From positions 1 through 64,000 of the forward strand of contig NZ_JAFCLZ010000010.1 in NCBI RefSeq assembly GCF_018130165.1: DNA of 64,000 bases, written 5' to 3'. Positions 1 through 9,341 of the stretch are shown in pieces (within the stretch, counting starts at the first letter, position 1; every line of letters begins with the position of its first letter). Below the pieces are notes generated by a model, which saw only the letters and a list, made by a program, of their open reading frames with translations, was not told the DNA's origin and searched no databases. Made by a program: the position numbers and the translations under genes. Origin of the DNA: Bradyrhizobium sp. JYMT SZCCT0180 (GTDB lineage Bacteria > Pseudomonadota > Alphaproteobacteria > Rhizobiales > Xanthobacteraceae).

Positions 1-45
1 AGAACTCGTCTCCGGGGAGATCACGGCATAAGCCGTAAAGCCATT

Positions 46-156
46 GCGCAGGGAAGGCCGGGTGTTCACCGCTGCCCTGTATGCTCGTGTGCATTTTGTT
101 TTGTGCAAACCGCACACGGGACCGCGGGTGCAGCGCGCACCCGGTCTTCCCTGCGC
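46..156. repeat. Structured interspersed element with nested stems
   Basis: The 19-base arm at 46-64 (GCGCAGGGAAGGCCGGGTG) pairs with 138-156 with one G-T mismatch. Inside it, CTCGTGTGC near 83 pairs with GCACACGGG near 110, and CGGGTGC/GCACCCG offers a competing hairpin near 125-143. From memory, similar sequence is scattered through Bradyrhizobium genomes, where it is often mis-annotated as small proteins. Its function is unknown. It could be a mobile palindromic element or a structured transcript. Confidence 0.55.
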
Positions 157-241
157 CCTCTGTCTTCGAGGGCAAGGATTTCTGGCAAAGCTCGGGCGCG
201 ATGCGCCGCGAGAATGCGAAGTTGTGTATTCCAACCACAAC

Positions 242-344
242 TGTCATCGCCCGCGAAGGCGGGCGATCCAGTATCCCAGAGACGGCAGTGATTGAACCGG
301 GAGGCCGCGGCGTACTGGATCACCCGCCTTCGCGGGTGATGACA
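242..344. repeat. Inverted pair of short palindromic repeats
   Basis: Bases 242-273 are the near-perfect reverse complement of 313-344 (32 bases, two mismatches). Each arm carries its own small hairpin around CCCGC-GAA-GGCGGG. This is the usual form of bradyrhizobial intergenic palindromes. It could fold into a long cruciform or into two separate hairpins between gcl and whatever lies upstream of the window. Confidence 0.7.
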
Positions 345-507
345 ATGCAGCTTGTAGCGATTTCACCCCGCATCCCGCCCAACCACCTGATCCACCGTGC
401 TTTTCCCCACCCCTCCCACATCGCGGGAAACAAAAGCGTCGTCGTTGAGATCGAAGGTGGCAACCGTGATGATCGCGCCAGAGCAACACGGTCAAGCGAG
501 GTGCAAA

Positions 508-2301
<1,794 letters not shown>

Positions 2302-2315
2302 GGGGGATATCGACG

Positions 2316-3101
2316 ATGCCCAAATTTGCCGCCAACCTCACCATGCTGTTCGGCGAACTGCCGTTCCCAGATCGCTTTGCGGCGGCCAAGGCCGCTGGCT
2401 TCAGCGGCGTCGAATATCTGTTTCCCTATGATTTCGACAAGGCCGAGCTCAGCGAGCAATTGCAGCAACACGGGCTAACCCAGGTGCTGCATAACCTCCC
2501 CGCGGGCAATTGGGCGGCGGGCGAGCGCGGCATCGCGATTTTTCCGGACCGGGTCGAGGAATTCCGCGACGGCGTCGCGCGCGCCATCGATTACGCCAGG
2601 GCGCTGGATTGCCGTCAGCTCAATTGCCTGGTCGGCATCGCGCCTGAAGGGGCCGACGCGCACGAACACAACGAGGTGCTGGTCGGCAATCTGCGATTTG
2701 CCGCCGACGCGCTGGCCAAGGAACGGATCAGGCTTCTGGTCGAGCCGATCAACACAACAGACATTCCCGGCTTTTTCCTCAGCGGCACCGAACAGGCGAT
2801 CCAGCTCATATCAGACGTGCGATCGAGCAATTTGTTCGTGCAGTACGACATCTACCACATGCAGATCATGGAAGGTGACATCGCGCGCAGCCTGCAGAAG
2901 CATCTGCCGCGTATCGCCCATGTCCAGCTCGCCGACAATCCCGGCCGCAACGAGCCCGGCACCGGCGAGATCAACTACCCGTTCCTGTTCCGGCATCTCG
3001 ACGCGATCGGCTATCGCGGCTGGGTCGGATGCGAGTATAAACCGAGGACGACGACCGTCGACGGCCTCGGATGGCACGCGGCCCTGACGCTCGATACTTG
3101 A
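2316..3101 (+). CDS. hyi: Hydroxypyruvate isomerase
   Basis: This 261-residue TIM-barrel enzyme interconverts hydroxypyruvate and tartronate semialdehyde in the glyoxylate route. The protein starts MPKFAANLTMLFGELPF. Glu143 (in LVEPINTTD) and Glu240 (in GCEYKP) match the paired acidic metal and catalytic residues of E. coli Hyi in position. A purine-rich AAGGGGGA precedes the ATG by about eight bases. The gene sits between gcl and glxR, as in many proteobacterial glyoxylate operons, so the assignment is firm. Confidence 0.95.
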   Translation: MPKFAANLTMLFGELPFPDRFAAAKAAGFSGVEYLFPYDFDKAELSEQLQQHGLTQVLHNLPAGNWAAGERGIAIFPDRVEEFRDGVARAIDYARALDCRQLNCLVGIAPEGADAHEHNEVLVGNLRFAADALAKERIRLLVEPINTTDIPGFFLSGTEQAIQLISDVRSSNLFVQYDIYHMQIMEGDIARSLQKHLPRIAHVQLADNPGRNEPGTGEINYPFLFRHLDAIGYRGWVGCEYKPRTTTVDGLGWHAALTLDT

Positions 3102-3127
3102 TCGGGAAACAAACAAGGAAAAGCAAA

Positions 3128-4015
3128 ATGATCGATATCGGCTTTATCGGCCTCGGCACCATGGGACGTCCGATGGCAAAACATCTCCAGACCGCCGGCC
3201 ATCGCCTGTTCCTGCACGACGTGGCGCCGATCCCGCCTGAGTTGGTCGCCGAAGGCGGCGTGGCCTGCAAATCGGGCAAGGAGGTCGCGGAAAAATCCGA
3301 TGCCGTCATCATCATGGTTCCGGATACGCCGCATGTCGAAGCGGTGCTGTTCTCCGAGGGCGGCGTCGCGCAGGGGATTTCAAAGGGCCAGATCGTGGTC
3401 GACATGAGTTCGATCTCGCCGCTCGCGACAAAAGAATTTGCCAAAAAGATCGAGGCGCTCGGCGCCGATTATCTCGATGCCCCGGTTTCCGGCGGTGAGG
3501 TCGGCGCCAAGGCCGCGAGCCTGACCATCATGGTGGGTGGACCCGAGCGCGCGTTCAACACCATGAAGCCGGTGTTCGACAAGATGGGCAAGAACGTCAC
3601 ACTGGTCGGCGGCAATGGCGATGGCCAGACCACCAAGGTCGCCAACCAGATCATCGTGGCGCTGACGATCGAGGCGGTCGGCGAAGCCTTGCTATTCGCC
3701 TCACGCGCCGGCGCCGATCCCGCACTCGTGCGGCAAGCGCTGATGGGCGGCTTTGCGTCGTCGCGGATTCTCGAGGTGCACGGCGAGCGCATGATCAAGC
3801 GGAATTTCGATCCGGGTTTTCGCATCGAACTGCATCAGAAGGATCTCAACCTCGCCCTTGAAGGCGCGCGCTCGCTCGGCATCTCCCTGCCGAACACGGC
3901 GATCGCACAGCAATTGTTCAGCTCCTGCGCCGCGCATGGCGGCAAGGCGTGGGATCATTCCGGCATGGTGAAGGCGCTGGAGATGATGGCTAACCACGAG
4001 ATCGGAAAAACTTGA
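3128..4015 (+). CDS. glxR: 2-hydroxy-3-oxopropionate (tartronate semialdehyde) reductase
   Basis: A 295-residue beta-hydroxyacid dehydrogenase that reduces tartronate semialdehyde to D-glycerate with NAD(P)H, the last step of the gcl pathway. Visible are the Rossmann glycine motif GLGTMG (residues 8-13), the substrate-binding DAPVSGGEVGAK at 118-128, and the catalytic Lys170 in TTKVANQ. An open frame begins earlier, inside hyi, but the ATG at 3128 gives the canonical start MIDIGFIGLG. It lies 26 bases after hyi and is almost certainly co-transcribed. Confidence 0.95.
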   Translation: MIDIGFIGLGTMGRPMAKHLQTAGHRLFLHDVAPIPPELVAEGGVACKSGKEVAEKSDAVIIMVPDTPHVEAVLFSEGGVAQGISKGQIVVDMSSISPLATKEFAKKIEALGADYLDAPVSGGEVGAKAASLTIMVGGPERAFNTMKPVFDKMGKNVTLVGGNGDGQTTKVANQIIVALTIEAVGEALLFASRAGADPALVRQALMGGFASSRILEVHGERMIKRNFDPGFRIELHQKDLNLALEGARSLGISLPNTAIAQQLFSSCAAHGGKAWDHSGMVKALEMMANHEIGKT

Positions 4016-4078
4016 TTGAAAGCGGAACCGGATGCGAAGTTCCTGTTCCGCGCGCACTATCTTGGTGCATGCGGAACC

Positions 4079-4103
4079 GGAACATCTGATGCCTCCGATG
4101 GTT
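4079..4103 (+). promoter_or_regulatory. Candidate EcfG-type promoter for the DUF1236 gene
   Basis: GGAAC at 4079-4083 is followed, after exactly 16 bases, by GGTT at 4100-4103. The alphaproteobacterial general-stress sigma factor EcfG recognises GGAAC-N16/17-CGTT, so this is one mismatch from consensus. Transcription would begin near 4110, about 25 bases before the ATG at 4135. Inferred from the motif only. Confidence 0.45.
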
Positions 4104-4134
4104 GAAACGCACCATCAATTCACTGGAGGACATA

Positions 4135-4524
4135 ATGAATAATCGTCTTGCTGTTTCGCTCATTGCCGCGTCGCTGCTGACATCGGGCGCGGCGTTCGCA
4201 CAATCCACCACCGTTCAGGGCGCGCAGGACGGCGCCCGCACGGGTGGCGCCGTCGGCGGTCCGGTCGGCGAGGTCGTTGGCGGCACCGTGGGTGCGGCCG
4301 TAGGCCTTGGCCTGGAAATTCCGAATGCCGTGATCACGTCGATCCAGGCCGAACGCGCGCCGTCGGTCGTGGTGCGTGAGCGCGTCGTGGTGGGCGAGCC
4401 GCTGCCGCCGACCGTCGAGTTGCGCACGGTGCCGAGCCACACCGAATATCGCTATGCGGTCGTCAATGATCGCCGGGTAATCGTGGAGCCGCGCACGCGC
4501 AAGGTCATCAGGATCATCGACTAA
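4135..4524 (+). CDS. DUF1236 exported protein
   Basis: A 129-residue protein with a Sec signal peptide (hydrophobic core LAVSLIAASLLTSGAAFA, cleavage near residue 20), then a Gly-rich stretch with repeated GGxVGG units. The C-terminus, with VVVGEPLPPTVELRTVP and VVNDRRVIVEP, matches DUF1236, a family very common in Bradyrhizobium and of unknown role. It is probably periplasmic or surface-associated. CTGGAGGA lies just before the ATG. The candidate EcfG promoter upstream suggests stress-induced expression, and a hairpin follows the stop. Confidence 0.85.
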   Translation: MNNRLAVSLIAASLLTSGAAFAQSTTVQGAQDGARTGGAVGGPVGEVVGGTVGAAVGLGLEIPNAVITSIQAERAPSVVVRERVVVGEPLPPTVELRTVPSHTEYRYAVVNDRRVIVEPRTRKVIRIID

Positions 4525-4542
4525 GCGGGCCGCTTGCAATCG

Positions 4543-4573
4543 ATCCTCGCGGGAGCATTCCTCCCGCGGGGAT
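4543..4573 (+). terminator. Strong hairpin after the DUF1236 gene
   Basis: ATCCTCGCGGGAG (4543-4555) pairs with CTCCCGCGGGGAT (4561-4573) around a CATTC loop, with one G-T pair. Only TTGTTG follows, so it is a weak intrinsic terminator or a bidirectional one, as the vanZ remnant converges from the right. Confidence 0.55.
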
Positions 4574-4597
4574 TGTTGCGTCAGGACGCACCGGCCG

Positions 4598-4859
4598 TTA
4601 GGACGCGCTGGCGCTCGATCGCTGCGTGCGCTTGACGACCAGATCGAAGGCCGCCGCGGCGGCGAGGCCAACGCAGACCGCAAGCGCGTCGACCAGAAAA
4701 TCCTCCAGCCGCGCGTGCCGCCCCGGCGCCCAGAATTGCAGGATCTCGATAAGGCCGGTCAGCCCGACGGCGACGGCCGCCGTGAGCAAGCGATTGCGCG
4801 TGTAGGCCAGCCCGAACGCGAGGCAGACACCAGGCGAACAACTTGAGGGCGACTGACAT
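4598..4859 (-). pseudogene. VanZ-like membrane protein, internally deleted and frameshifted
   Basis: Read leftward, the ATG at 4859 gives MSVALKLFAWC, a typical start for short rhizobial VanZ-like proteins. From about 4828 the family's C-terminal half continues in a different frame: GLAYTRNRLL, then LIEILQFWAPGRHARLEDF and a hydrophobic helix to the stop at 4598. The middle of the protein (roughly 50-60 residues including membrane helices) and the frame are missing. Normal relatives are about 120-130 residues. This appears to be a deletion remnant, although the C-terminal piece alone is an open frame from 4897. Confidence 0.6.
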
Positions 4860-4938
4860 GGCCTCGGCTTAGCACGATCAGGGCGCGAATATTGCACCTG
4901 CGAACAGCCACAATGCCGTGTGGTTAATGCCGATTTCT

Positions 4939-5016
4939 AGAGCGTTTTCGAGCGAAGCATGCCCTCGGACTTGATCCGGGGGTGGAGCCCGGTTCGCGTG
5001 AAGAAAACGCGTCAAA
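4939..5016. repeat. GCGTTTTC...GAAAACGC hairpin repeat, copy 1
   Basis: AGAGCGTTTTCGAGCGAAG opens the element and GAAGAAAACGCGTC closes it, with GCGTTTTC and GAAAACGC forming the stem. A second copy, 25697-25749, shares both ends but has a shorter middle. Here a stretch containing CTTGATCCGGGGGTGGAGCC lies inside. It abuts the stop of the decarboxylase beta gene and could serve as its terminator. Confidence 0.65.
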
Positions 5017-5021
5017 AAAAG

Positions 5022-5627
5022 CTAGAGCGGTTCCCGCACCCCCAGCCCGTGCATGAAGCGCTCCCTGATCTGCACGGGATCGCGCCGGGTGGTGCCGACG
5101 CCCGGCTTGTCGTCGATCCGCACGCCGATCAGCGTCGGCCCCGCAGTGGACATGGATTGATCGATCAGGCGCTCGAAATCCTCCTCGTCGGCGGCCCAGG
5201 CGCTGTTGCCGAGGCCGCTGGCGATTGCAATCGCAACGATGTCGGCCACAACAGCGCCCGGCGTCGGCTGCGCGCCGGTGATCTGGTAGACGCCGTTGTC
5301 CATCACCACCATGGTGAGATTCTTCGGCGCCAGGGTTGCGATCGTCGACAGCGCGCCCAGTTGCATCAACAGCGAGCCGTCGCCTTCGAGCGCGAAGATA
5401 CGGCGCTCCGGTTGCGCGAGTGCCACGCCGAGCGCGATCGGAAAGGCGAGGCCCATGCTGCCGAGCATATAAAAATTCTGCGGCCGATGGCCGGCGGCCC
5501 ACAGGTCGAAATTGGTGTTGCCGATGCCGCCGACCACGGCTTCCTCGTTCTTCAGCCTGGCGACCAGCCGCGAGGTGAGATCGAAGCGGTTCATGACCTT
5601 GGTATTGCGGGCAGGGGTGCTGTTCAT
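5022..5627 (-). CDS. ThDP-dependent decarboxylase, cofactor-binding (beta) subunit
   Basis: This 201-residue protein is the PP domain of a split thiamine-diphosphate enzyme of the sulfopyruvate/phosphonopyruvate decarboxylase type. Residues EGDGSLLMQLGAL followed by VVMDNGVYQITG give the GDG-N cofactor motif. MLGSMGLAFPIALGVAL is the domain's usual opening helix. The start at 5627 lies eight bases after the stop of the partner gene at 5636, so the two should form one heteromeric enzyme. The substrate is not clear: there is no phosphonate or sulfonate gene nearby, and a general 2-oxoacid decarboxylase is possible. Confidence 0.8.
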   Translation of the reverse strand: MNSTPARNTKVMNRFDLTSRLVARLKNEEAVVGGIGNTNFDLWAAGHRPQNFYMLGSMGLAFPIALGVALAQPERRIFALEGDGSLLMQLGALSTIATLAPKNLTMVVMDNGVYQITGAQPTPGAVVADIVAIAIASGLGNSAWAADEEDFERLIDQSMSTAGPTLIGVRIDDKPGVGTTRRDPVQIRERFMHGLGVREPL

Positions 5628-5635
5628 GACATCGC

Positions 5636-6208
5636 TCACTTGTCGAAGGTCTTGCCGCCGGTCAAAAGCGGCGAAAGGATCAGCGCCACCGGCGCCTGCG
5701 TGGTGACGGCCTGCTTGATCGAGCGGTCGCAGATGAACTCGAACTCGTCGAGCCGTGTGCAGGTGTGATGCTCCATCGCGAGCGAATCCAGCACCGGGCG
5801 CATGGTGCGGCACACCAGTGACTGGCCGTAGTTGAACTCGCCGAGCGTGCCGCGTTCGGTTACGAACATGATCAGCGGGATCTGGTAGGGCATCGCCAGC
5901 GAGGCCAGCACGTTGGCGAGCGTCGCAAAGCCTGACGTCTGCATCAGCACCGCGCCGCGCCGCCCGCCCATCCAGGCACCGGAGACGATGCCGACCGCTT
6001 CTTCCTCGCGCGCGGTCGGAAAGGTCGTGAAAAACGGATCGGCATGCAGGTTCTTGATCAGCGTCGTCAGGATGCGATCGGGCACATAGGGCACCAGGCT
6101 GATATCGTTGCGCTTGAGCGATTGAAGCACGATGCCGTGCCAGCTCTTCTCCTGCGAGCTGTTCTCCAGCGAAGTCTTGGGCGAGGTTTTTTCCTCCGCA
6201 GCCGCCAT
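5636..6208 (-). CDS. ThDP-dependent decarboxylase, pyrimidine-binding (alpha) subunit
   Basis: This 190-residue protein is the Pyr domain partner of the gene that follows. PTAREEEAVGIVSGAWMGG carries the catalytic Glu that activates the cofactor, and QTSGFATLANVLASLAMPY is conserved in ComD/phosphonopyruvate decarboxylase-like subunits. The ATG at 6208 is preceded by GAGGGAG at good spacing, although the frame stays open to 6694. An extra hydrophilic N-terminal tail of about 25 residues precedes the domain. It is likely cytoplasmic and acts on a 2-oxoacid. The neighbouring solute-binding protein at 6407 points the other way and may bring in the substrate. Confidence 0.8.
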   Translation of the reverse strand: MAAAEEKTSPKTSLENSSQEKSWHGIVLQSLKRNDISLVPYVPDRILTTLIKNLHADPFFTTFPTAREEEAVGIVSGAWMGGRRGAVLMQTSGFATLANVLASLAMPYQIPLIMFVTERGTLGEFNYGQSLVCRTMRPVLDSLAMEHHTCTRLDEFEFICDRSIKQAVTTQAPVALILSPLLTGGKTFDK

Positions 6209-6406
6209 ACTGTCTTCTCCCTCGATCTTCCGAAAATTCTCGTTCGCGACGTGGTGCCGTCGCGCAGCTTTTGCCGCGCCGAAACTTGACGCCGCGGGCG
6301 GGATTGTCAACATGCCTTCACCGTTGCCGTGATCTGCAGACTTGGCGATGGCTTCAACGCGCCGGCATGCGACAATGTGAGATAACGAGAACATCGGGAG
6401 GCTGCC

Positions 6407-7372
6407 GTGGGAGTTTGGTTCCGGATGGCTGCGGTTGCGGCATTGATGCTCGCTGCGGCCGGCGCGGCATCCGCGCAGTCGTTCCCTTCGAAGCCCGTGC
6501 GTATTCTCGTGCCCTATCCCGCCGGGGGCGGCGTCGATGTCCTGACGCGCACGCTGGGTGAGGTGGTGTCCAAGCAATGGGGCCAGTCGGTCGTGGTAGA
6601 GAACCGCCCGGGCGCCGGCGGCGTCATTGCCTCGCAGGCGGTCGTAGCCTCGCCGGCTGACGGCTATACGCTGATCATGGTCGCGAGCGGCCACGCCACC
6701 AATCCGTTGCTGTACCCCAAAATTCCCTACGACACCTTCAAGGACTTCACACCGATTTCGCTGCTGGCGTCGTCGCCCAATATCCTGCTGGTGCGCGCGG
6801 ATTCTCCGTTCAAGACGGTGGCTGACGTAATCACCGCTGCGAAGACCAGGCCGGGAGTTCTTTCATTCGCCCATGCCGGCACCGGCACGTCGACGCATCT
6901 TGCCGGCGAACTGCTGAAGAGCCTCGCCAAGGTCGATCTCAATGCGATACCCTACAAGGGAGGCGCGCCCGCAATCAACGATCTGCTTGGCGGGCAGGTC
7001 CCAATGTCGTTCAACAACGGCCCGGAATCGGTCGGCCAGCTTCAGGCCGGCACGCTTCGCGCGTTGGCCGTGACGACTGCCGATCGCGCACCGTTGCTGC
7101 CCAAGGTGCCAAGCATGTCGGAATTTGTTCCGGGCTACGACACAGGCGTATGGTGGGGGCTGCTCGGGCCCGCCAATCTGCCTCCAGAAGTGCTGGCAAA
7201 GCTCTCGAACGATTTCGTCGCTGCGTTGAATACCGATGCCGTCAAGGAACGGCTTGGCAAGCTCGGTGCCTTACCGATCGGCAGCTCGCCGGAACAATTC
7301 GAGACGAAGATCCGTGCCGACTACGAAAAATGGGAGCCGATCATCAAGGCGGCCGGGATGAAGGCAGAATGA
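6407..7372 (+). CDS. TctC/Bug-family periplasmic solute-binding protein
   Basis: A 321-residue binding protein of the tripartite tricarboxylate transporter family. It has a signal peptide ending ASAQS near residue 24, the opening FPSKPVRILVPYPAGGGVD, and ENRPGAGGVIASQAV and YKGGAPAINDLLGGQV, all family signatures. A GTG start at 6407 is chosen because GGGAGG lies five bases upstream; an ATG at 6425 is possible. No TctA or TctB membrane subunit is present, so it is an orphan that must share a transporter. It heads a probable operon with an amidohydrolase four bases downstream and a dehydrogenase. The ligand is likely an organic acid. Confidence 0.9.
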   Translation: MGVWFRMAAVAALMLAAAGAASAQSFPSKPVRILVPYPAGGGVDVLTRTLGEVVSKQWGQSVVVENRPGAGGVIASQAVVASPADGYTLIMVASGHATNPLLYPKIPYDTFKDFTPISLLASSPNILLVRADSPFKTVADVITAAKTRPGVLSFAHAGTGTSTHLAGELLKSLAKVDLNAIPYKGGAPAINDLLGGQVPMSFNNGPESVGQLQAGTLRALAVTTADRAPLLPKVPSMSEFVPGYDTGVWWGLLGPANLPPEVLAKLSNDFVAALNTDAVKERLGKLGALPIGSSPEQFETKIRADYEKWEPIIKAAGMKAE

Positions 7373-7376
7373 CGAT

Positions 7377-8273
7377 GTGGTGCGTCCGATGATTCCAGCC
7401 TGCCTGCCGCCGCGTCCCGTCAGCCGTCCCAAGGTGCCGCTGCCGCCTGATGCCTGCGATACCCATGCCCATGTGTTCGGCCCGTCGGATCGCTTTCCCT
7501 ATGCGGATGATCGCAGCTACACGCCGCCGGATGCGCCGCTGCAAAAATATCTCGGCATGCTCGACACGCTCGGCTTTGCGCGCGGCGTATTGGTGCAGGG
7601 CAGTGCGCACGGCCGCGACAATTCGGCGATGCTCGATGCGCTGCGGCTAGAGCCCGGCCGCCTGCGCGGGGTTGCGGTGGCCGACGCCAATGTCTCGCCT
7701 GACGAATTGCGCGCATGGCACGCGGCTGGTGTGCGTGGCCTGCGTTTCAATCATTTCTTCCGCGACGGGCAGTTGCATTATCGCGGCGGCGTGCCGTTGA
7801 CGGAGGCCGAGAAGCTTGCGCCGGTCATGGCCGGGCTTGGCTGGCACCTGCAGCTCTGGATCGATGTGAAGGATTTGCCGCAAACGATTCCGGTCCTGAA
7901 GAAGATCGGCCTGCCTGTCGTAATCGATCACATGGGCCGCACCGATGCGCGCGCCGGCACCGGCACCGAAGGCTTCCAGAGCCTGCTGCGCGCGGTCGGC
8001 GAGGGCTGGTGCTGGGCGAAATTGTCGGGCGCGCATCGGCTGAGCCAGAACGCGCCTTACTATCCCGACGCGCGGCCGTTCCACGAGATGCTGGTCAAGA
8101 TAAATCCGGAGCGCCTGGTCTGGGGCGGCGACTGGCCGCATCCGCGGGTCGAGGGCGAAATGCCTGATGCCGGACACCTTCTCGAATTGTTTCAGATGTG
8201 GACGCCTGATAAAGGGACCCAGCACGGCATTCTCGTCACCAACCCCGCCAAACTCTATGACTTCCCGAACTGA
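7377..8273 (+). CDS. Amidohydrolase 2 family hydrolase (pyrone-dicarboxylate lactonase-like)
   Basis: A 298-residue TIM-barrel hydrolase. DACDTHAHVFGP near residue 25 carries the HxH metal motif, VIDHMGR is the mid-barrel His, and WGGDWPHP is the C-terminal Asp strand of 2-pyrone-4,6-dicarboxylate hydrolase (LigI)-like proteins. GTG at 7377 or ATG at 7389 could start it; the 4-base gap to tctC suggests translational coupling. It probably opens a lactone or cleaves a cyclic or dicarboxylic intermediate imported through the preceding binding protein. I cannot name the substrate, and LigI itself is only the best-known relative. Confidence 0.85.
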   Translation: MVRPMIPACLPPRPVSRPKVPLPPDACDTHAHVFGPSDRFPYADDRSYTPPDAPLQKYLGMLDTLGFARGVLVQGSAHGRDNSAMLDALRLEPGRLRGVAVADANVSPDELRAWHAAGVRGLRFNHFFRDGQLHYRGGVPLTEAEKLAPVMAGLGWHLQLWIDVKDLPQTIPVLKKIGLPVVIDHMGRTDARAGTGTEGFQSLLRAVGEGWCWAKLSGAHRLSQNAPYYPDARPFHEMLVKINPERLVWGGDWPHPRVEGEMPDAGHLLELFQMWTPDKGTQHGILVTNPAKLYDFPN

Positions 8274-8288
8274 AAGTTGCACAACAAG

Positions 8289-9338
8289 ATGACCGTCAAC
8301 AACAAGCGCGTGTTCTACGTCAAATATCTCGCCCACGAGATCTACACCGAGATCCTGAAGGCCAGGGCCGATGTGCGGCTCGACAAGCTGGAAAACGAGA
8401 GCCCTGAATCCGTCGCGGCGCCGATTCTGGCCGAGGCGCACGCCTACCAGATCGGGGCGGCGCGCGATGAACTGGCGCCGCATTTCCATGCCCATGCAGA
8501 TCTTCTGAAGCGGGCGCCGAATTTGCTCATCGTCTCCAGCAACGGCGCGGGCTTTGACCCCGTCGATGTCGATGCCTGCACCGCGGCCGGCGTGCTTGTG
8601 GTCAACCAGACCGGCGGCAACGCCAATTCGGTGGCCGAGCACGCGCTCGGCATGTTGCTGACGCTGTCGAAGCGCATCCTCGAATCCGACCGCGCGCTGC
8701 GGCGCGAGGCCAACGTCAATCGCAATGCGCTGATCGGCAACGAAGCGCAGGGCAAGACCATCGGCGTTGTCGGGATCGGCAATGTCGGCCGCCGCATCGC
8801 CGAGCTCTGCAAGGGCCTGCTCCACATGAAAGTGATCGCCTATGATCCCTATCTGACGGCAGAGGAAATCGCGGCGCGAGGCGCCGAGAAGGTCGAACTC
8901 GACGATCTGATGCGCCGCTCGGACTTCGTTTCGATTTCCTGCCCACTGACAAAAGACAACCGCCGCATGATCGGCGCAAAGCAGTTCGCGCTGATGCAGC
9001 CGCATGCGTTCTTCATCACCACCGCGCGCGGCTTCATTCACGACGAGGCCGCGTTGTACGATGCGCTGCGCGACAAGCGGATCGCCGGTGCCGGGCTCGA
9101 CGTCTGGGACAAGGAGCCGCCGCCGCCGGAACACCCGCTGCTGCAGTTCGACAACGTGCTGGCGAGCCCGCATACGGCAGGTGTTACGAAGGAAGCCCGC
9201 GTCAACATGGGCAGGATCGCCGCCGAACAGATCCTCGACGCGCTCGACGGCAAGCGGCCGCCGCGCATCGTCAATCCCGAGGTCTGGCCGGCCTATGCCA
9301 AGCGCTTCGAGAAGACGTTCGGGTTTGCGCCGAAATAG
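8289..9338 (+). CDS. D-isomer-specific 2-hydroxyacid dehydrogenase
   Basis: A 349-residue NAD-dependent dehydrogenase that would reduce a 2-oxoacid or oxidise a D-2-hydroxyacid. VVGIGNVGRRIAELC is the nucleotide-binding glycine motif. The catalytic triad is visible as Arg in TTARGFIHD, Glu in DVWDKEPPPP and His in ASPHTAGVT. An in-frame TTG at 8277 could extend it by four residues, but the ATG at 8289 is preferred. It follows the amidohydrolase by 15 bases and converges on the gene at 9342 with only three bases between stops. The substrate is probably the product of the hydrolase. Confidence 0.88.
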   Translation: MTVNNKRVFYVKYLAHEIYTEILKARADVRLDKLENESPESVAAPILAEAHAYQIGAARDELAPHFHAHADLLKRAPNLLIVSSNGAGFDPVDVDACTAAGVLVVNQTGGNANSVAEHALGMLLTLSKRILESDRALRREANVNRNALIGNEAQGKTIGVVGIGNVGRRIAELCKGLLHMKVIAYDPYLTAEEIAARGAEKVELDDLMRRSDFVSISCPLTKDNRRMIGAKQFALMQPHAFFITTARGFIHDEAALYDALRDKRIAGAGLDVWDKEPPPPEHPLLQFDNVLASPHTAGVTKEARVNMGRIAAEQILDALDGKRPPRIVNPEVWPAYAKRFEKTFGFAPK

Positions 9339-9341
9339 GCG

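Larger units (their letters stand above)
1..507. other. Non-coding leader region made of two repeat elements
   Basis: No convincing gene is present in the 507 bases before gcl; the open frames overlap each other and match nothing I know. The region holds a structured element at 46-156 and a palindromic repeat pair at 242-344. The gcl promoter should lie between about 350 and 500, but I cannot point to a clear -35/-10 pair. Confidence 0.6.
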
